64,000 bases of DNA from Bacteroidota bacterium (GCA_021156365.1 JAJNDK010000008.1:124001-188000), one strand, 5' to 3'. Counted from the stretch's first letter, positions 48,821 to 57,876 are shown. The notes: generated by a model not told the origin, from the letters alone. Numbers and translations are program-made.

Positions 48821-49663
48821 ATGGGAAAAATAATTGCAATAGCGAATCAGAAAGGTGGAGTTGGAAAAACAACAACCGCTATTAACCTTGCGGCAAGTTT
48901 AGCTGTGCTGGAATACAAAACCTTGTTGATCGACGCGGATCCACAGGCCAACTCGACATCGGGCGTGGGATTCGATCCCAAAAATATAAAGACAAGCATC
49001 TATGAATGCCTAATGGATGAAGCCAATCCTAAAGATATTATTCTTACGACCGATACACCGAACCTGTACCTGCTCCCTGCACATATCGACCTCGTTGGTG
49101 CAGAGATCGAACTGGTAAAACTGCCGAACCGCGAGTACATGATGAAAAACGCACTGCTGAAGATCAAAGATGATTTTGATTTCATTATTGTGGATTGCAA
49201 TCCTTCACTCGGATTGATCACGATCAACTCGCTTACGGCATCCGACTCGGTTATCGTACCTGTACAATGTGAGTATTTTGCATTGGAAGGGATGGGCAAA
49301 TTACTGAATACGATCAAGATCGTTCAGTCGAACCTGAACCCGGCACTCGATATCGAAGGCATCTTATTGACGATGTATGATATCCGTTTGCGCCTGAGCA
49401 ACCAGGTGGTGGAAGAAGTAAAAACACATTTCCAGCAAATGGTGTTTGATACGGTGATCCACCGGAACACCAAACTGAGCGAAGCTCCAAGCTTTGGTAA
49501 AACGATCATCATGTATGATGTAGCCGGAAAAGGAGCAACGAATTACCTGAACCTGGCACGAGAGATCCTGCAAAAGAATGGTCTGACAAAGATCAGCAAC
49601 GAGAACCGGATGATCGATGTGGCAGATGAGGAAGAAGAGGATGCAGACGAATTCACCGGGTAA
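48821..49663 (+). CDS. parA: Chromosome-partitioning ATPase ParA/Soj
   Basis: 280 residues with the deviant Walker A KGGVGKTTTAINLAASLA (K at 11), Walker A' LLIDADPQANST and Walker B FIIVDCNPSLG. It forms ATP-dependent dimers on DNA and, with ParB at parS, segregates the replication origin. The C-terminus has an extra acidic tail (ADEEEEDADEF). The order parA-parB-DUF5683-dapB is typical of Bacteroidota chromosomes. Confidence 0.96.
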   Translation: MGKIIAIANQKGGVGKTTTAINLAASLAVLEYKTLLIDADPQANSTSGVGFDPKNIKTSIYECLMDEANPKDIILTTDTPNLYLLPAHIDLVGAEIELVKLPNREYMMKNALLKIKDDFDFIIVDCNPSLGLITINSLTASDSVIVPVQCEYFALEGMGKLLNTIKIVQSNLNPALDIEGILLTMYDIRLRLSNQVVEEVKTHFQQMVFDTVIHRNTKLSEAPSFGKTIIMYDVAGKGATNYLNLAREILQKNGLTKISNENRMIDVADEEEEDADEFTG

Positions 49664-49729
49664 TTTCGAAGATGGCATCGGGAGCCTCACAAACCCGGAA
49701 TAAAATTAAACACGAAATAAATAATCATA

Positions 49730-50629
49730 ATGAGTAAGAGTAAATCAGCATTGGGAAGAGGATTGGGTGCATTGCTTGAAAATGCAAAAACGGATATAAC
49801 CACCAAAGGCACCGGCGAAACTGCTGCTGTAGTAGGCTCTATTGCTTCCATTCCGATAAAGAATATTGAAGCAAACCCTTTTCAGCCACGTACTGATTTT
49901 GAAGAGCAGGCATTGCAGGAATTAGTGGATTCCATCAAAGAGCATGGCATTATTCAGCCGGTTACGGTTCGTAAATTAGGCTTCGATAAATATCAGCTGA
50001 TCTCCGGTGAGCGTCGTTTCCGCGCTTCGCAAATTGCAGGATTAAAAGATATTCCCGCGTATGTGCGTATAGCGAACGATCAGGAAATGCTGGAAATGGC
50101 ACTGGTGGAAAATATCCAGCGCCAGGAGCTGAACCCGATCGAGATCGCACTGAGCTACAAACGACTGATCGATGAGTGTAATCTTACACAGGAAAAACTG
50201 GCCGACAAAGTTGCCAAACAACGTTCGACCATTACCAACTTCCTTCGTTTATTAAAACTGCCTGCAGAGATCCAGATCGGTCTGAAAGAAAAAAATATTT
50301 CCATGGGCCATGCCCGCGCACTCATCAATATCGAAGACAAAGATCTTCAGTTGGCATTGTTCGCCAAAACGATCGAAGAGAACCTTTCGGTACGCGAGAT
50401 CGAAGACCTGGCCAAATACGGTAAGGTCCATACCAAAGTAAAGGTAAAAGCAAAACAGGCTCCTGCCCCACTCTCTTTAAGCGATAAAAAGATCAATGAG
50501 AAATTAGTGGCTATTTTCAATCAAAGCGTGAAATTCAAACGTAATTCTTCCGGAACAGGGAATGTTACTTTGACTTTCAGTAATGACAATGAACTGGAGC
50601 ATATCCTTTCGTTTTTCGATATTCATTAA
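49730..50629 (+). CDS. parB: Chromosome-partitioning protein ParB/Spo0J
   Basis: 299 residues. It starts with the ParA-contacting motif (ALGRGLGALLE). The N-terminal CTPase domain has NPFQPR and GERRFRAS (CTP-binding arginines); a helix-turn-helix region follows (LTQEKLADKVAKQRSTITNFLRLL). ParB loads at parS and slides as a CTP-dependent clamp. I found no full parS palindrome (GTTnCACGTGnAAC) in the window, so the site is elsewhere. The gene lies 67 bases after parA. Confidence 0.96.
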   Translation: MSKSKSALGRGLGALLENAKTDITTKGTGETAAVVGSIASIPIKNIEANPFQPRTDFEEQALQELVDSIKEHGIIQPVTVRKLGFDKYQLISGERRFRASQIAGLKDIPAYVRIANDQEMLEMALVENIQRQELNPIEIALSYKRLIDECNLTQEKLADKVAKQRSTITNFLRLLKLPAEIQIGLKEKNISMGHARALINIEDKDLQLALFAKTIEENLSVREIEDLAKYGKVHTKVKVKAKQAPAPLSLSDKKINEKLVAIFNQSVKFKRNSSGTGNVTLTFSNDNELEHILSFFDIH

Positions 50630-50641
50630 AATACAAGAGGG

Positions 50642-51235
50642 ATGAAAAAAAACCTGTTCTTATGTATTTGCGTATTAATGAGTTTTTTTGCCTTTTCCAA
50701 TCACGATATTCCGAAAACAGGGCGCCCTTCTTTCCTGAAAGACACGATAGATCCTGAAAACAGGGCGGCTAACCGCGAGGCCAGAAAAGCCATGCTCTTT
50801 TCAGCTATTGTTCCGGGGCTCGGACAGGCTTATAATCACAAGTACTGGAAAATCCCACTGTTCTATGCTGCTGCCGGTGGTCTTGGTTACCTCGCCATAC
50901 AAAACAACAAAGAATACAAAAAATACTCCACCGCACTGACCAATGAATATGATGATGATCCCGGTACGGTGAATGTGTATGACGGGATCTATACAACCGA
51001 TGGCCTGGTCATTCTCAAACGGCAATACAAACGCAGGCGGGACCTTTCATTGATCGGTGTAGGTGCTGTATACCTCTTCAATATTATAGATGCGAACGTA
51101 GATGCACATATGCGGAAGTTCGATGAGAAGATCAATGAGAAGCTGAGCCTGTCTGTGAGACCAACAGCTAACGTACTGACTACTTTTGACAAACCTGTTT
51201 ATTACTCGGGTATAAAACTAAAATTACATTTTTGA
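50642..51235 (+). CDS. DUF5683-family membrane protein
   Basis: 197 residues with a signal-like N-terminal helix, then KAMLFSAIVPGLGQAYNHKYWKIPLFYAAAGGLGYLAI, the DUF5683 core (A-x-x-P-G-L-G-Q-x-Y-N-x-x-Y-W-K-x-P). There are two membrane helices plus one weaker (LIGVGAVYLFNIIDANVDAH). Bacteroidota keep this gene between parB and dapB; no function is established. It starts 13 bases after parB and ends 2 bases before dapB, so it is in the same transcript. Confidence 0.88.
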   Translation: MKKNLFLCICVLMSFFAFSNHDIPKTGRPSFLKDTIDPENRAANREARKAMLFSAIVPGLGQAYNHKYWKIPLFYAAAGGLGYLAIQNNKEYKKYSTALTNEYDDDPGTVNVYDGIYTTDGLVILKRQYKRRRDLSLIGVGAVYLFNIIDANVDAHMRKFDEKINEKLSLSVRPTANVLTTFDKPVYYSGIKLKLHF

Positions 51236-51236
51236 G

Positions 51237-51950
51237 ATGAAGATAGCGCTTTTAGGATATGGAAAAATGGGCAAAGAGATCGAAGCGATTGCCATACAAA
51301 GAGGACACAGCATTGCAGTTAAAGTGGATGAAAGCAATGCAGGAACGATCGCTGCTGAAGAGCTGAAAAAAGCGGAAGTCGCTATAGAGTTCAGCACGCC
51401 ACATACGGTATTGGAAAATATAGAAAAGTGTTTTTTCGTTCAATTACCTGTGGTTGTAGGAACTACCGGTTGGTATGATCATTTTGAAGCGATCACCGAA
51501 AAATGTATACAAAGCAACGCAACATTGTTTTACTCCAGTAATTTCAGCCTTGGCGTGAATGTTTTTTTCAAAGTGAACAGCTATCTTGCTTCCATCATGA
51601 ATAAATATCCGGATTACGAGATCAGCATGGAAGAGATTCACCATATCCACAAACTGGATAAACCCAGCGGAACAGCTATTACGCTTGCCAAACAGGTGAT
51701 TGAAAAAGTAGAGCGAAAAAACAAGTGGAGCATTGATAAAAAAGATCCGGAAACACTTTTCATTAAAGATATCCGCGAAGGCGAAGTGCCCGGCACGCAT
51801 ATCCTGAAATATACATCAGCCATCGATGATATCGAGATCATGCACAAGGCACATAACAGGAAAGGCTTTGCCCTGGGAGCTGTGCTGGCTGCCGAATTTT
51901 CTTTTAATAAAAAAGGTATCTTTACAATGGACGATCTGTTGTCAATCTGA
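51237..51950 (+). CDS. dapB: 4-hydroxy-tetrahydrodipicolinate reductase
   Basis: 237 residues. The Rossmann motif LGYGKMG (residues 6-12) binds NAD(P)H. The C-terminal domain carries EEIHHIHKLDKPSGTA, which contains the catalytic His-Lys pair and the substrate-binding S-G-T. It reduces the cyclic intermediate of the diaminopimelate/lysine pathway, supplying peptidoglycan precursors. Length is normal. It starts 1 base after the DUF5683 stop. Confidence 0.96.
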   Translation: MKIALLGYGKMGKEIEAIAIQRGHSIAVKVDESNAGTIAAEELKKAEVAIEFSTPHTVLENIEKCFFVQLPVVVGTTGWYDHFEAITEKCIQSNATLFYSSNFSLGVNVFFKVNSYLASIMNKYPDYEISMEEIHHIHKLDKPSGTAITLAKQVIEKVERKNKWSIDKKDPETLFIKDIREGEVPGTHILKYTSAIDDIEIMHKAHNRKGFALGAVLAAEFSFNKKGIFTMDDLLSI

Positions 51951-51966
51951 TAAAAACCCGAAACAA

Positions 51967-51984
51967 TCCCGATAGCTATCGGGA
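51967..51984. repeat. 18-bp perfect palindrome TCCCGATAGCTATCGGGA
   Basis: A complete palindrome in the 51-base gap between dapB and purE. From memory, the word CCCGATAGCTATCGGG is a frequent intergenic palindrome in Bacteroidota genomes. It occurs once in this window. Confidence 0.75.
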
Positions 51985-52001
51985 CCGAAATAATAAATAC
52001 T

Positions 52002-52487
52002 ATGGTAGGAATAATAATGGGAAGCGCATCAGACCTGAACATCATGAAAGATGCAGCCGAAGTTCTGAAAAAATTAGGAGTTGCTTACGAGATCACCATC
52101 GTATCTGCCCACCGTACTCCTGACCGGATGTTCGAATACGCAAAAAACGCTGTCAGCCACGGATTGAAAGTGATCGTTGCAGGTGCCGGTGGCGCTGCTC
52201 ATCTACCGGGAATGGTGGCATCACTTACACCGCTGCCCGTTATCGGTGTCCCGATCAAATCCAGTAATTCCATTGACGGATGGGACTCTCTCCTGTCTAT
52301 TGTGCAAATGCCGAATGGTGTTCCTGTTGCAACTGTAGCGGTGAATGCAGCACAGAATGCAGGTATCCTTGCCGCACAGATCCTTTCTACCGGTGACCTG
52401 TTGTTACAAAACCGGATCGTTGCTTTTAAAGAAGAATTGAAAGAGAAAGTAATGAGCTCGCTGGGAGAAACAGATAAATACAAATAG
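52002..52487 (+). CDS. purE: 5-(carboxyamino)imidazole ribonucleotide mutase
   Basis: 161 residues with the class I PurE motifs [13 protein letters not shown] (the S-D pair that binds substrate), [13 protein letters not shown] (catalytic His), [15 protein letters not shown] and [34 protein letters not shown]. It moves the carboxyl group of N5-CAIR to form CAIR in purine synthesis. The length is typical of the bacterial class I enzyme. The purK gene, usually nearby, is not seen here. Confidence 0.96.
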   Translation: MVGIIMGSASDLNIMKDAAEVLKKLGVAYEITIVSAHRTPDRMFEYAKNAVSHGLKVIVAGAGGAAHLPGMVASLTPLPVIGVPIKSSNSIDGWDSLLSIVQMPNGVPVATVAVNAAQNAGILAAQILSTGDLLLQNRIVAFKEELKEKVMSSLGETDKYK

Positions 52488-52492
52488 TACAA

Positions 52493-53407
52493 TTACTTTT
52501 GGATATATAACCACCCTGCCGGATCAATAGCCTTAGCTCCCTTCCAAAGCTGGAAGTTCAAAATCGTTTCATATTCGCTGGTCGCAATGATTCCGATTTT
52601 TGTTTTTGAACTAATTTTATCGCCTGGTTTTACCAATACACTGGACAGCCCGGGATATACCGAAAGGTAATCTCCATGCTGGATGATCACCACCCAATTC
52701 CTGTTTATTTCCATTACCCGTGTTACTTTTCCATATGCAATGGCTCTTGCATGTGTTCCGGGTTTACAGACGATATCCATTCCAACAAGAACATTTCCGG
52801 TTGATTTCTTTTCCGGCTCGCCTGCACCTTCGCAGCAATGCGTGTAGGATACGAAAGAATCAACAGGAAAAGGATAAAGACCTTTGTACGATTCGAATTT
52901 TTTTGTTGCTATGGAGTTAGGCGTATACGCAGCATATCCCGAAAGTGTGCAGTTGAATTTTTCTTCGGCTTTACGGATCCTTTTTTCTTCCTCCCGGAGC
53001 GTCTTATGTAGTTTTTTAAGCATTTCAGGCACGGATTCCGATGTAAAAGTCACTCTATGCGTTTCAGCAGAGGTTTTTACCTGGATCCATTCCTCCAGAC
53101 TGTCATTGCAGTCAGGACAGGGAATACGTTCATCCAGAGCAAAGAACTTTTCCAAGTCTGCCTGCTGTTGAAGCAACTGCCATCTTTTCGCTTTCGTTCC
53201 TTCTTTATACCGTTCCCTCGGGATGTACTTTTTATTCTTCGGAGACGCTACATACTGAGTTGAAACCGGGTCTATATTCAAAATATTAGTGTAGATACCT
53301 TTGGGTTCATCAAAATTATTTCCATAGCTGATCCTTATGACTGCAGTTTTTTGCGCAGCCGAATAAATCACCCATTGCACCAGTACTATGGAAAACCATA
53401 ACCTCAA
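52493..53407 (-). CDS. Degenerate LytM/M23 protein (EnvC-like)
   Basis: 304 residues with an N-terminal signal (LWFSIVLVQWVIYSAAQ), a mixed helical region (about 70-150), and a C-terminal LytM-like fold: GMDIVCKPGTHARAIAYGKVTRVM, VVIIQHGDYLSVYPGLSSVLVKPGDKI, then LNFQLWKGAKAIDPAGWLY. Active M23 enzymes need H-x(n)-D and H-x-H; here the H-x-H is replaced by N-x-Q and the first His is absent, so a zinc site is unlikely. Such degenerate LytM proteins activate amidases in cell division. It ends the dnaG transcript and overlaps the upstream gene by 4 bases. Confidence 0.8.
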   Translation of the reverse strand: MRLWFSIVLVQWVIYSAAQKTAVIRISYGNNFDEPKGIYTNILNIDPVSTQYVASPKNKKYIPRERYKEGTKAKRWQLLQQQADLEKFFALDERIPCPDCNDSLEEWIQVKTSAETHRVTFTSESVPEMLKKLHKTLREEEKRIRKAEEKFNCTLSGYAAYTPNSIATKKFESYKGLYPFPVDSFVSYTHCCEGAGEPEKKSTGNVLVGMDIVCKPGTHARAIAYGKVTRVMEINRNWVVIIQHGDYLSVYPGLSSVLVKPGDKISSKTKIGIIATSEYETILNFQLWKGAKAIDPAGWLYIQK

Positions 53408-53889
53408 AGCTCAAGCCGCATTACTACAATATTCTTATCCTGGATCGTTAGGCTCTCCGCTTCTTCCCAGCCTATCCGTGCATAAAGATCTTCGGCAGTA
53501 TGCGTGAACAGATACATTTCTTTCAACCCCATTTCCTTCGCCATTTTCTGGATCTCCTCGCACAGCATCCTGCCATATCCCTTGTTCCTCTCTGCAGGGA
53601 TCGTATACACAAGTGCCAGCCAGGGCTGATACACTTTGAAGCGGGGCTCCCTGTCAAGTAAAGCCACATGATCGTATACACCACCCGTAGCTACAGGTTT
53701 TTCTCCAGCATACATCATCACCTGCAGGGGAAGGTTTTTTGACGGCGTCTTCGAAAGATTGTTTATCGTTTTTTCTGTTGGGATATTCCATTCCTGCTGA
53801 TACCAGTCGCTGATCAGCGCAATATGGTTCGCATCACCCGGCGTAATCTTATGAAAAGCTGTAGACATATGATTTATTTTTTCAGACAT
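53404..53889 (-). CDS. GNAT family N-acetyltransferase
   Basis: 161 residues (a Met at residue 8 is an alternative start). GNAT pattern: PWLALVYTIPAERNKGYGRMLCEEI, with R-N-K-G-Y-G-R as the acetyl-CoA loop, and MYLFTHTAEDLYARIGWEEAE near the end. Substrate unknown. The stop overlaps the start of the LytM gene by 4 bases. It follows the GNAT-cupin gene by 55 bases. Confidence 0.87.
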   Translation of the reverse strand: MSEKINHMSTAFHKITPGDANHIALISDWYQQEWNIPTEKTINNLSKTPSKNLPLQVMMYAGEKPVATGGVYDHVALLDREPRFKVYQPWLALVYTIPAERNKGYGRMLCEEIQKMAKEMGLKEMYLFTHTAEDLYARIGWEEAESLTIQDKNIVVMRLEL

Positions 53890-53944
53890 TATTCTTTCAC
53901 TCGAACAAATTGTTTCGCATATATTTATTCTGGCTAACCAATCT

Positions 53945-54898
53945 CTACGTCAACTCCCTGATGATCTTTTCATAAGCCGGATATTCTCTGCTTAACTTTT
54001 CCCTGTCTGCCAGCTCGAAATCCTCAATATCGAAACCAGGTGCGACTGTACAACCTACCAGAGAGAAGCCCCCTAGAACCTCACAACGGGAACCAAACCA
54101 TGAACCTGCGGCTATTATACACTGGTGATGCTGTCCTTTTTCGATATCCCTGCCAAGTGTATGTACAAAAAGGCGCCCACCCGGATGGATCTCATAGATA
54201 TGCAAGGGATCACCTTCATAAAAATGCCAGATCTCATCAGCGGCTATTCGATGCATTGCACTATACTGTCTATGTTCGAGCAAAAAATAAATAGCGGTGG
54301 AAGCATTCCTGTCTCCTTTAAATATATTCCCGATTGCAGCATTTGGAAGCACCATCGGAGAACGATAACTTTCTTTATAGGATCCGCCTTCCACATGTTT
54401 TGTCAGGCCTAGCTTTTTTATATAATAAGCAGCATTTTTTTCTACAGACCGACTTCCTTCCTTCTGCAACTTCCAGAGCTCTGCTGTCATTTCAAATTTC
54501 AGTTCCCTCGTCTTCAATAGTTGTGTGATGATCCATCCTGCTTTTTTGTAAAATTCTTCGGCGCGGGTATCGATAGCAGTGCTGAGCCATAAGCTTTGAT
54601 CACTCTGCGCGAAATGCCAATCGAGCATGGTATCGTGCAGGGTGCGGCCGATGTTCTTTCTTTCGTGGCCGGGTGATACGAACAAGGCCCAGATGTTAGT
54701 ACCGCTTGTGTCAATGATCGCAAAACCAAGTACCTCTCCGTTCTCCTCACAGAGCCAGCCTTTACCTTCCGTAGTCAGGTAGTTTTTATAATCCGTTTCC
54801 GTCACCAGATCCGGGTTATTCAATACATTTTCTTTCACCGCCATCCGTACTACATGCATAGCAGGTATATCATTTATTGTCGCTTCCCTGAAAATCAT
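53945..54898 (-). CDS. GNAT acetyltransferase fused to a DUF985 cupin
   Basis: 317 residues with two domains. Residues 1-140 form a GNAT domain (IFREATINDIPAMHVVRMAV, WALFVSPGHERKNIGRTLHDTML with the acetyl-CoA loop, FYKKAGWIITQ). Residues about 155-317 form a DUF985/cupin_5 domain (PF06172): HVEGGSYKESYRSP, STAIYFLLEHRQYSAMHRIAADEIWHFYEGDPL (cupin metal His/Glu region), AAGSWFGSRCE, FSLVGCTVAPGFDIEDFELADR. The linker is about 15 residues. DUF985 cupins have no assigned reaction. Genuine one-frame fusion, with no sign of frameshift. Confidence 0.9.
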   Translation of the reverse strand: MIFREATINDIPAMHVVRMAVKENVLNNPDLVTETDYKNYLTTEGKGWLCEENGEVLGFAIIDTSGTNIWALFVSPGHERKNIGRTLHDTMLDWHFAQSDQSLWLSTAIDTRAEEFYKKAGWIITQLLKTRELKFEMTAELWKLQKEGSRSVEKNAAYYIKKLGLTKHVEGGSYKESYRSPMVLPNAAIGNIFKGDRNASTAIYFLLEHRQYSAMHRIAADEIWHFYEGDPLHIYEIHPGGRLFVHTLGRDIEKGQHHQCIIAAGSWFGSRCEVLGGFSLVGCTVAPGFDIEDFELADREKLSREYPAYEKIIRELT

Positions 54899-54899
54899 T

Positions 54900-55295
54900 T
54901 TACTTTGTTTTAGGTTCTATCAGGTCCCACAGATTGCCATAGAGGTCTTCAAATACAGCTACCGTTCCATGTAGTTGTTCTTCCGCTTCGCGCACAAAAC
55001 GAATTCCTTTTGCCTGCATCGACTTGTAATCTCTCCAAAAATCATCTGTATATAAAAACAGGAACACCCTGCCGCCGGTCTGATTGCCCACCCTGCTCAG
55101 CTGCTCTTGGTTGGCAGCTTTGGCCAGCAGCAGACAGGTTTTGGAAGAGCCCGGTGGAGTCACCAACACCCATCGTTTGGTTTCACTCAGAACCGTATCT
55201 TCCATCAGGGTGAAATTTAATTGTTGTGTGTAAAAGGAAATGGCTTCATCGTAGTCGCGTACCACCAAAGCCATATGCGCGATGTGTTGTTGCAT
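54900..55295 (-). CDS. VOC-family (glyoxalase-like) protein
   Basis: 131 residues with one VOC module: IAHMALVVRDYDEAISFYTQQL at the N-terminus (His and Asp near the metal site) and FLFLYTDDFWRDYKSMQAKGI followed by AVFEDLYGNLWDLIEP (the final Glu is the usual third metal ligand). VOC proteins catalyse lyase, dioxygenase or resistance reactions; which one is unclear. It starts 3 bases after CYTH and ends 1 base before the GNAT-cupin start. Confidence 0.88.
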   Translation of the reverse strand: MQQHIAHMALVVRDYDEAISFYTQQLNFTLMEDTVLSETKRWVLVTPPGSSKTCLLLAKAANQEQLSRVGNQTGGRVFLFLYTDDFWRDYKSMQAKGIRFVREAEEQLHGTVAVFEDLYGNLWDLIEPKTK

Positions 55296-55298
55296 GAT

Positions 55299-55766
55299 TT
55301 ACCAGGTCGTGTAAGGCCGTAGAGCCAGGTTGGAATTGGAATAACGTTTGTCCTCCGTGATGTTTTTATCGATCCATTCGGGGAGATCGTAAACCTGCCC
55401 TTCATGACTGAGCTCTATCTCAGCTATCATCAGGCCTCTGTTACTGCCAAAGAACTCATCCACTTCCCAGGTATTGCCATTATAGTCTACGTAATGTCTT
55501 CTCTTTTCGATCACCTGTGTAGCAAAACCAGCGATCAGTTCCAGAGCATCTGCATGCGGGATCTCATATTCATACTCCGGGCGTGATGCACCAACTGTTT
55601 TCCCTTTGATAGTAATATAACCTTTGCTATCCATTGTGCGGATGCGGATGGTTTTGTCGGGATCGGAATGCAGGTAGGCTTGTTTCACTTCCACACTTTT
55701 ATCCGGGTGTACTGTTTTCCATATCTCCGGCTTTACCGAGTATTTATGTTCTATTTCGTATGTCAT
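55299..55766 (-). CDS. CYTH-domain protein (triphosphatase-like)
   Basis: 155 residues. The ExExK signature is EIEHK (residues 4-8); later there are TIRIRTMDSKGYITIKGK, YEYEIP, EKRRHYVDYNGNTWEVDEF and EIELSHEG, acidic and basic residues that line the triphosphate tunnel. CYTH enzymes hydrolyse inorganic triphosphate or thiamine triphosphate, or act as adenylate cyclases; length favours the short triphosphatase type. Its start overlaps the dnaG stop (ATGA), and VOC follows. Confidence 0.9.
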   Translation of the reverse strand: MTYEIEHKYSVKPEIWKTVHPDKSVEVKQAYLHSDPDKTIRIRTMDSKGYITIKGKTVGASRPEYEYEIPHADALELIAGFATQVIEKRRHYVDYNGNTWEVDEFFGSNRGLMIAEIELSHEGQVYDLPEWIDKNITEDKRYSNSNLALRPYTTW

Positions 55767-57859
55767 TTTACAATCGTCCTCCCCAACAGCTTGTTAACAC
55801 GGGCTTTGAAAGATTCGTATTTTCTGATCTCAGACAAGGTCATGAACATCTCATCATCATTCTCCGGATCCTTCAATGTTTCTTTCAACTCCTGGATCAT
55901 ATCCATCAGGCGTTTGTCTTTATATACATACAAAGCATGTTCTACTGTTTTCTTTACATTGTGGATCTCGGTTTCAATATGCACTCCATATTTATTCAGC
56001 CAGTTCTCACTGAGCTGATAGGCATCTTCGGCCAGCTGAACCGCCATTTGCGAAATAGCGGGATTCGGATGCATGATGAAATAATTTTCCTGCGGGATCC
56101 TGTCTTCGCGTAATTCGTGCACATATTCGTCCAGCAGGAGCTGATTGACCGGGCTCACAAAAGTAAGCTCATCATGAAATAATTCCACGAGAATAAATTC
56201 TGCCACCGAGATCTGCATTGTCATCAGCTCACCTTCCTGGTTGTATATTTCCACATCCAGCAAATAATGTCCGAATTTCAATAGCAGGCGGCAGATGTTC
56301 TTTTCGATCACATCATACACATCCAAACGCATCTGCCGCTGCTCCGTTTCAATGGCCTCCAATGATTCGGGAGCAAACAAAGCTTCATCCGGAAAGGGCT
56401 CATCCGGATGAGGTGCATAATAAGCGGGATTCTGGTTTGGATTCTGATTCGAGCTCTGGCCTGAATTCTGATTTGGTTTCTGGCCGCTGTTTTGCTGACG
56501 GTTCTTATCTTTTTGTTTACGCGTCTCCTTGTCAAAACGGATCTTATTGACCTCTAACGTAAGTATCTGTTCATCCACATCTACAATACGGCTGCATTCT
56601 TTTATGTATACAGAACGGGAAATAGAATCCGGGATCAGGGAAATGATCTCGATGACATGACGAATGAAACCCGTCTTTTTGATCGGATCCTTTTTCTCTT
56701 CTTCCGAAATGCGCGATGCTGAATAGGTTATAAAATCGTGCGAATTGTTTTTTATAAAACTCTTCAGCTCATCGGCACTTACTTTTTTCGCATAACTGTC
56801 CGGATCGTCATTATCAGGAAATAATAATACGCGAACGTTCATGCCTTCCTCCAACACAAGTCCTACTCCCCTGTCAGCTGCTTTTTGCCCGGCGCTATCA
56901 CCATCATATAAAATAGTGATATTATTCGTGAATCGCTGAACAAGCTTGATCTGATCAACGGTCAAAGAAGTTCCCGAAGAGGCCACTACATTTTCAATAC
57001 CGGCCTGGTGAAGTGCTATAACATCCGTATAACCTTCCACCATAAAACAAAACTCTTCCTGCTGTATACTCTTCTTGGATTCATACAAGCCATAGAGGAT
57101 CTTGCTTTTGTCGTAGATCTCACTTTGCGGAGAATTTAAGTATTTCGCAGTTTCCTTATTGTTGCCTAATATCCTTCCTCCAAAACCAACAACATCGCCT
57201 GAAACACCACGGATAGGGAACATTACGCGCCCTGCAAAACGATCGAATATATGTGCTTCGGTAATGTTCGTTTCATTTGCATGCCGTTCGGGTAAAATAG
57301 AAAGGCCGGTTTTTACCAGGTATGTCGGATTGTAACCTGCCTCTATGGCTGCTTTAGTGAGGGCTTTCCGGTCTTCGAATGAAAATCCTAATTCAAATTT
57401 CCGGATAATATCATCCCTGAAACCGCGCTCCCGGAAATAGCTGAGCCCTATCGATTTTCCTTCATCCGTTTCCCAAAGATTGTTCTGAAAATATTTATTC
57501 GCAAAGGTATTGATGATCCGGAGGCTCTCTTTTTCACCCTGGGCTGCCAGCTCTTCGGGGGTTACCTCTTTTTCCTCGATGTGGATATTGTATTTTTTCG
57601 CGAGGTAACGTAAGGCTTCGGGATAGGTCTTTTTGTCTACCTCCATCACAAAATTGATCGAATTGCCTGCTTTTCCACAACCGAAACATTTATAGATGCC
57701 TTTGGAAGGAGAGACACTGAAGGAAGGTGTTTTTTCGTTGTGAAAAGGACAACAGCCCCACATGTTCGAACCGCGTTTTTTCAAGGGCACAAAGTCACCT
57801 ACCACCTCGTCGATACGTGCGTAATAAATGATCTGCTCTATGGTGTCCTTTGAAATCAC
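55763..57859 (-). CDS. dnaG: DNA primase
   Basis: 698 residues from a GTG start at 57859. Zinc-binding domain: CCPFHNEKTPSFSVSP then YKCFGCGKAG (C-x2-H ... C-x2-C). The catalytic TOPRIM part has CFMVEGYTDVIALHQAG, VASSGTSLT and LYDGDSAGQKA. An Asn/Gln/Ser/Pro-rich linker (about 455-480, NQNSGQ-like repeats) leads to a helical C-terminal domain that binds DnaB. It makes RNA primers. It heads a minus-strand operon of six genes. A TACATTTG box lies 18 bases upstream. Confidence 0.95.
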   Translation of the reverse strand: MISKDTIEQIIYYARIDEVVGDFVPLKKRGSNMWGCCPFHNEKTPSFSVSPSKGIYKCFGCGKAGNSINFVMEVDKKTYPEALRYLAKKYNIHIEEKEVTPEELAAQGEKESLRIINTFANKYFQNNLWETDEGKSIGLSYFRERGFRDDIIRKFELGFSFEDRKALTKAAIEAGYNPTYLVKTGLSILPERHANETNITEAHIFDRFAGRVMFPIRGVSGDVVGFGGRILGNNKETAKYLNSPQSEIYDKSKILYGLYESKKSIQQEEFCFMVEGYTDVIALHQAGIENVVASSGTSLTVDQIKLVQRFTNNITILYDGDSAGQKAADRGVGLVLEEGMNVRVLLFPDNDDPDSYAKKVSADELKSFIKNNSHDFITYSASRISEEEKKDPIKKTGFIRHVIEIISLIPDSISRSVYIKECSRIVDVDEQILTLEVNKIRFDKETRKQKDKNRQQNSGQKPNQNSGQSSNQNPNQNPAYYAPHPDEPFPDEALFAPESLEAIETEQRQMRLDVYDVIEKNICRLLLKFGHYLLDVEIYNQEGELMTMQISVAEFILVELFHDELTFVSPVNQLLLDEYVHELREDRIPQENYFIMHPNPAISQMAVQLAEDAYQLSENWLNKYGVHIETEIHNVKKTVEHALYVYKDKRLMDMIQELKETLKDPENDDEMFMTLSEIRKYESFKARVNKLLGRTIVK

Positions 57860-57876
57860 AGCTGAATTTTGCCCAT

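Noticed and set aside
48821-50629. A parS site beside parAB
   Set aside because: I scanned for GTTnCACGTGnAAC and found only isolated CACGTG words elsewhere (about 16724, 26057, 35457 and 63986), none palindromic over the full site.
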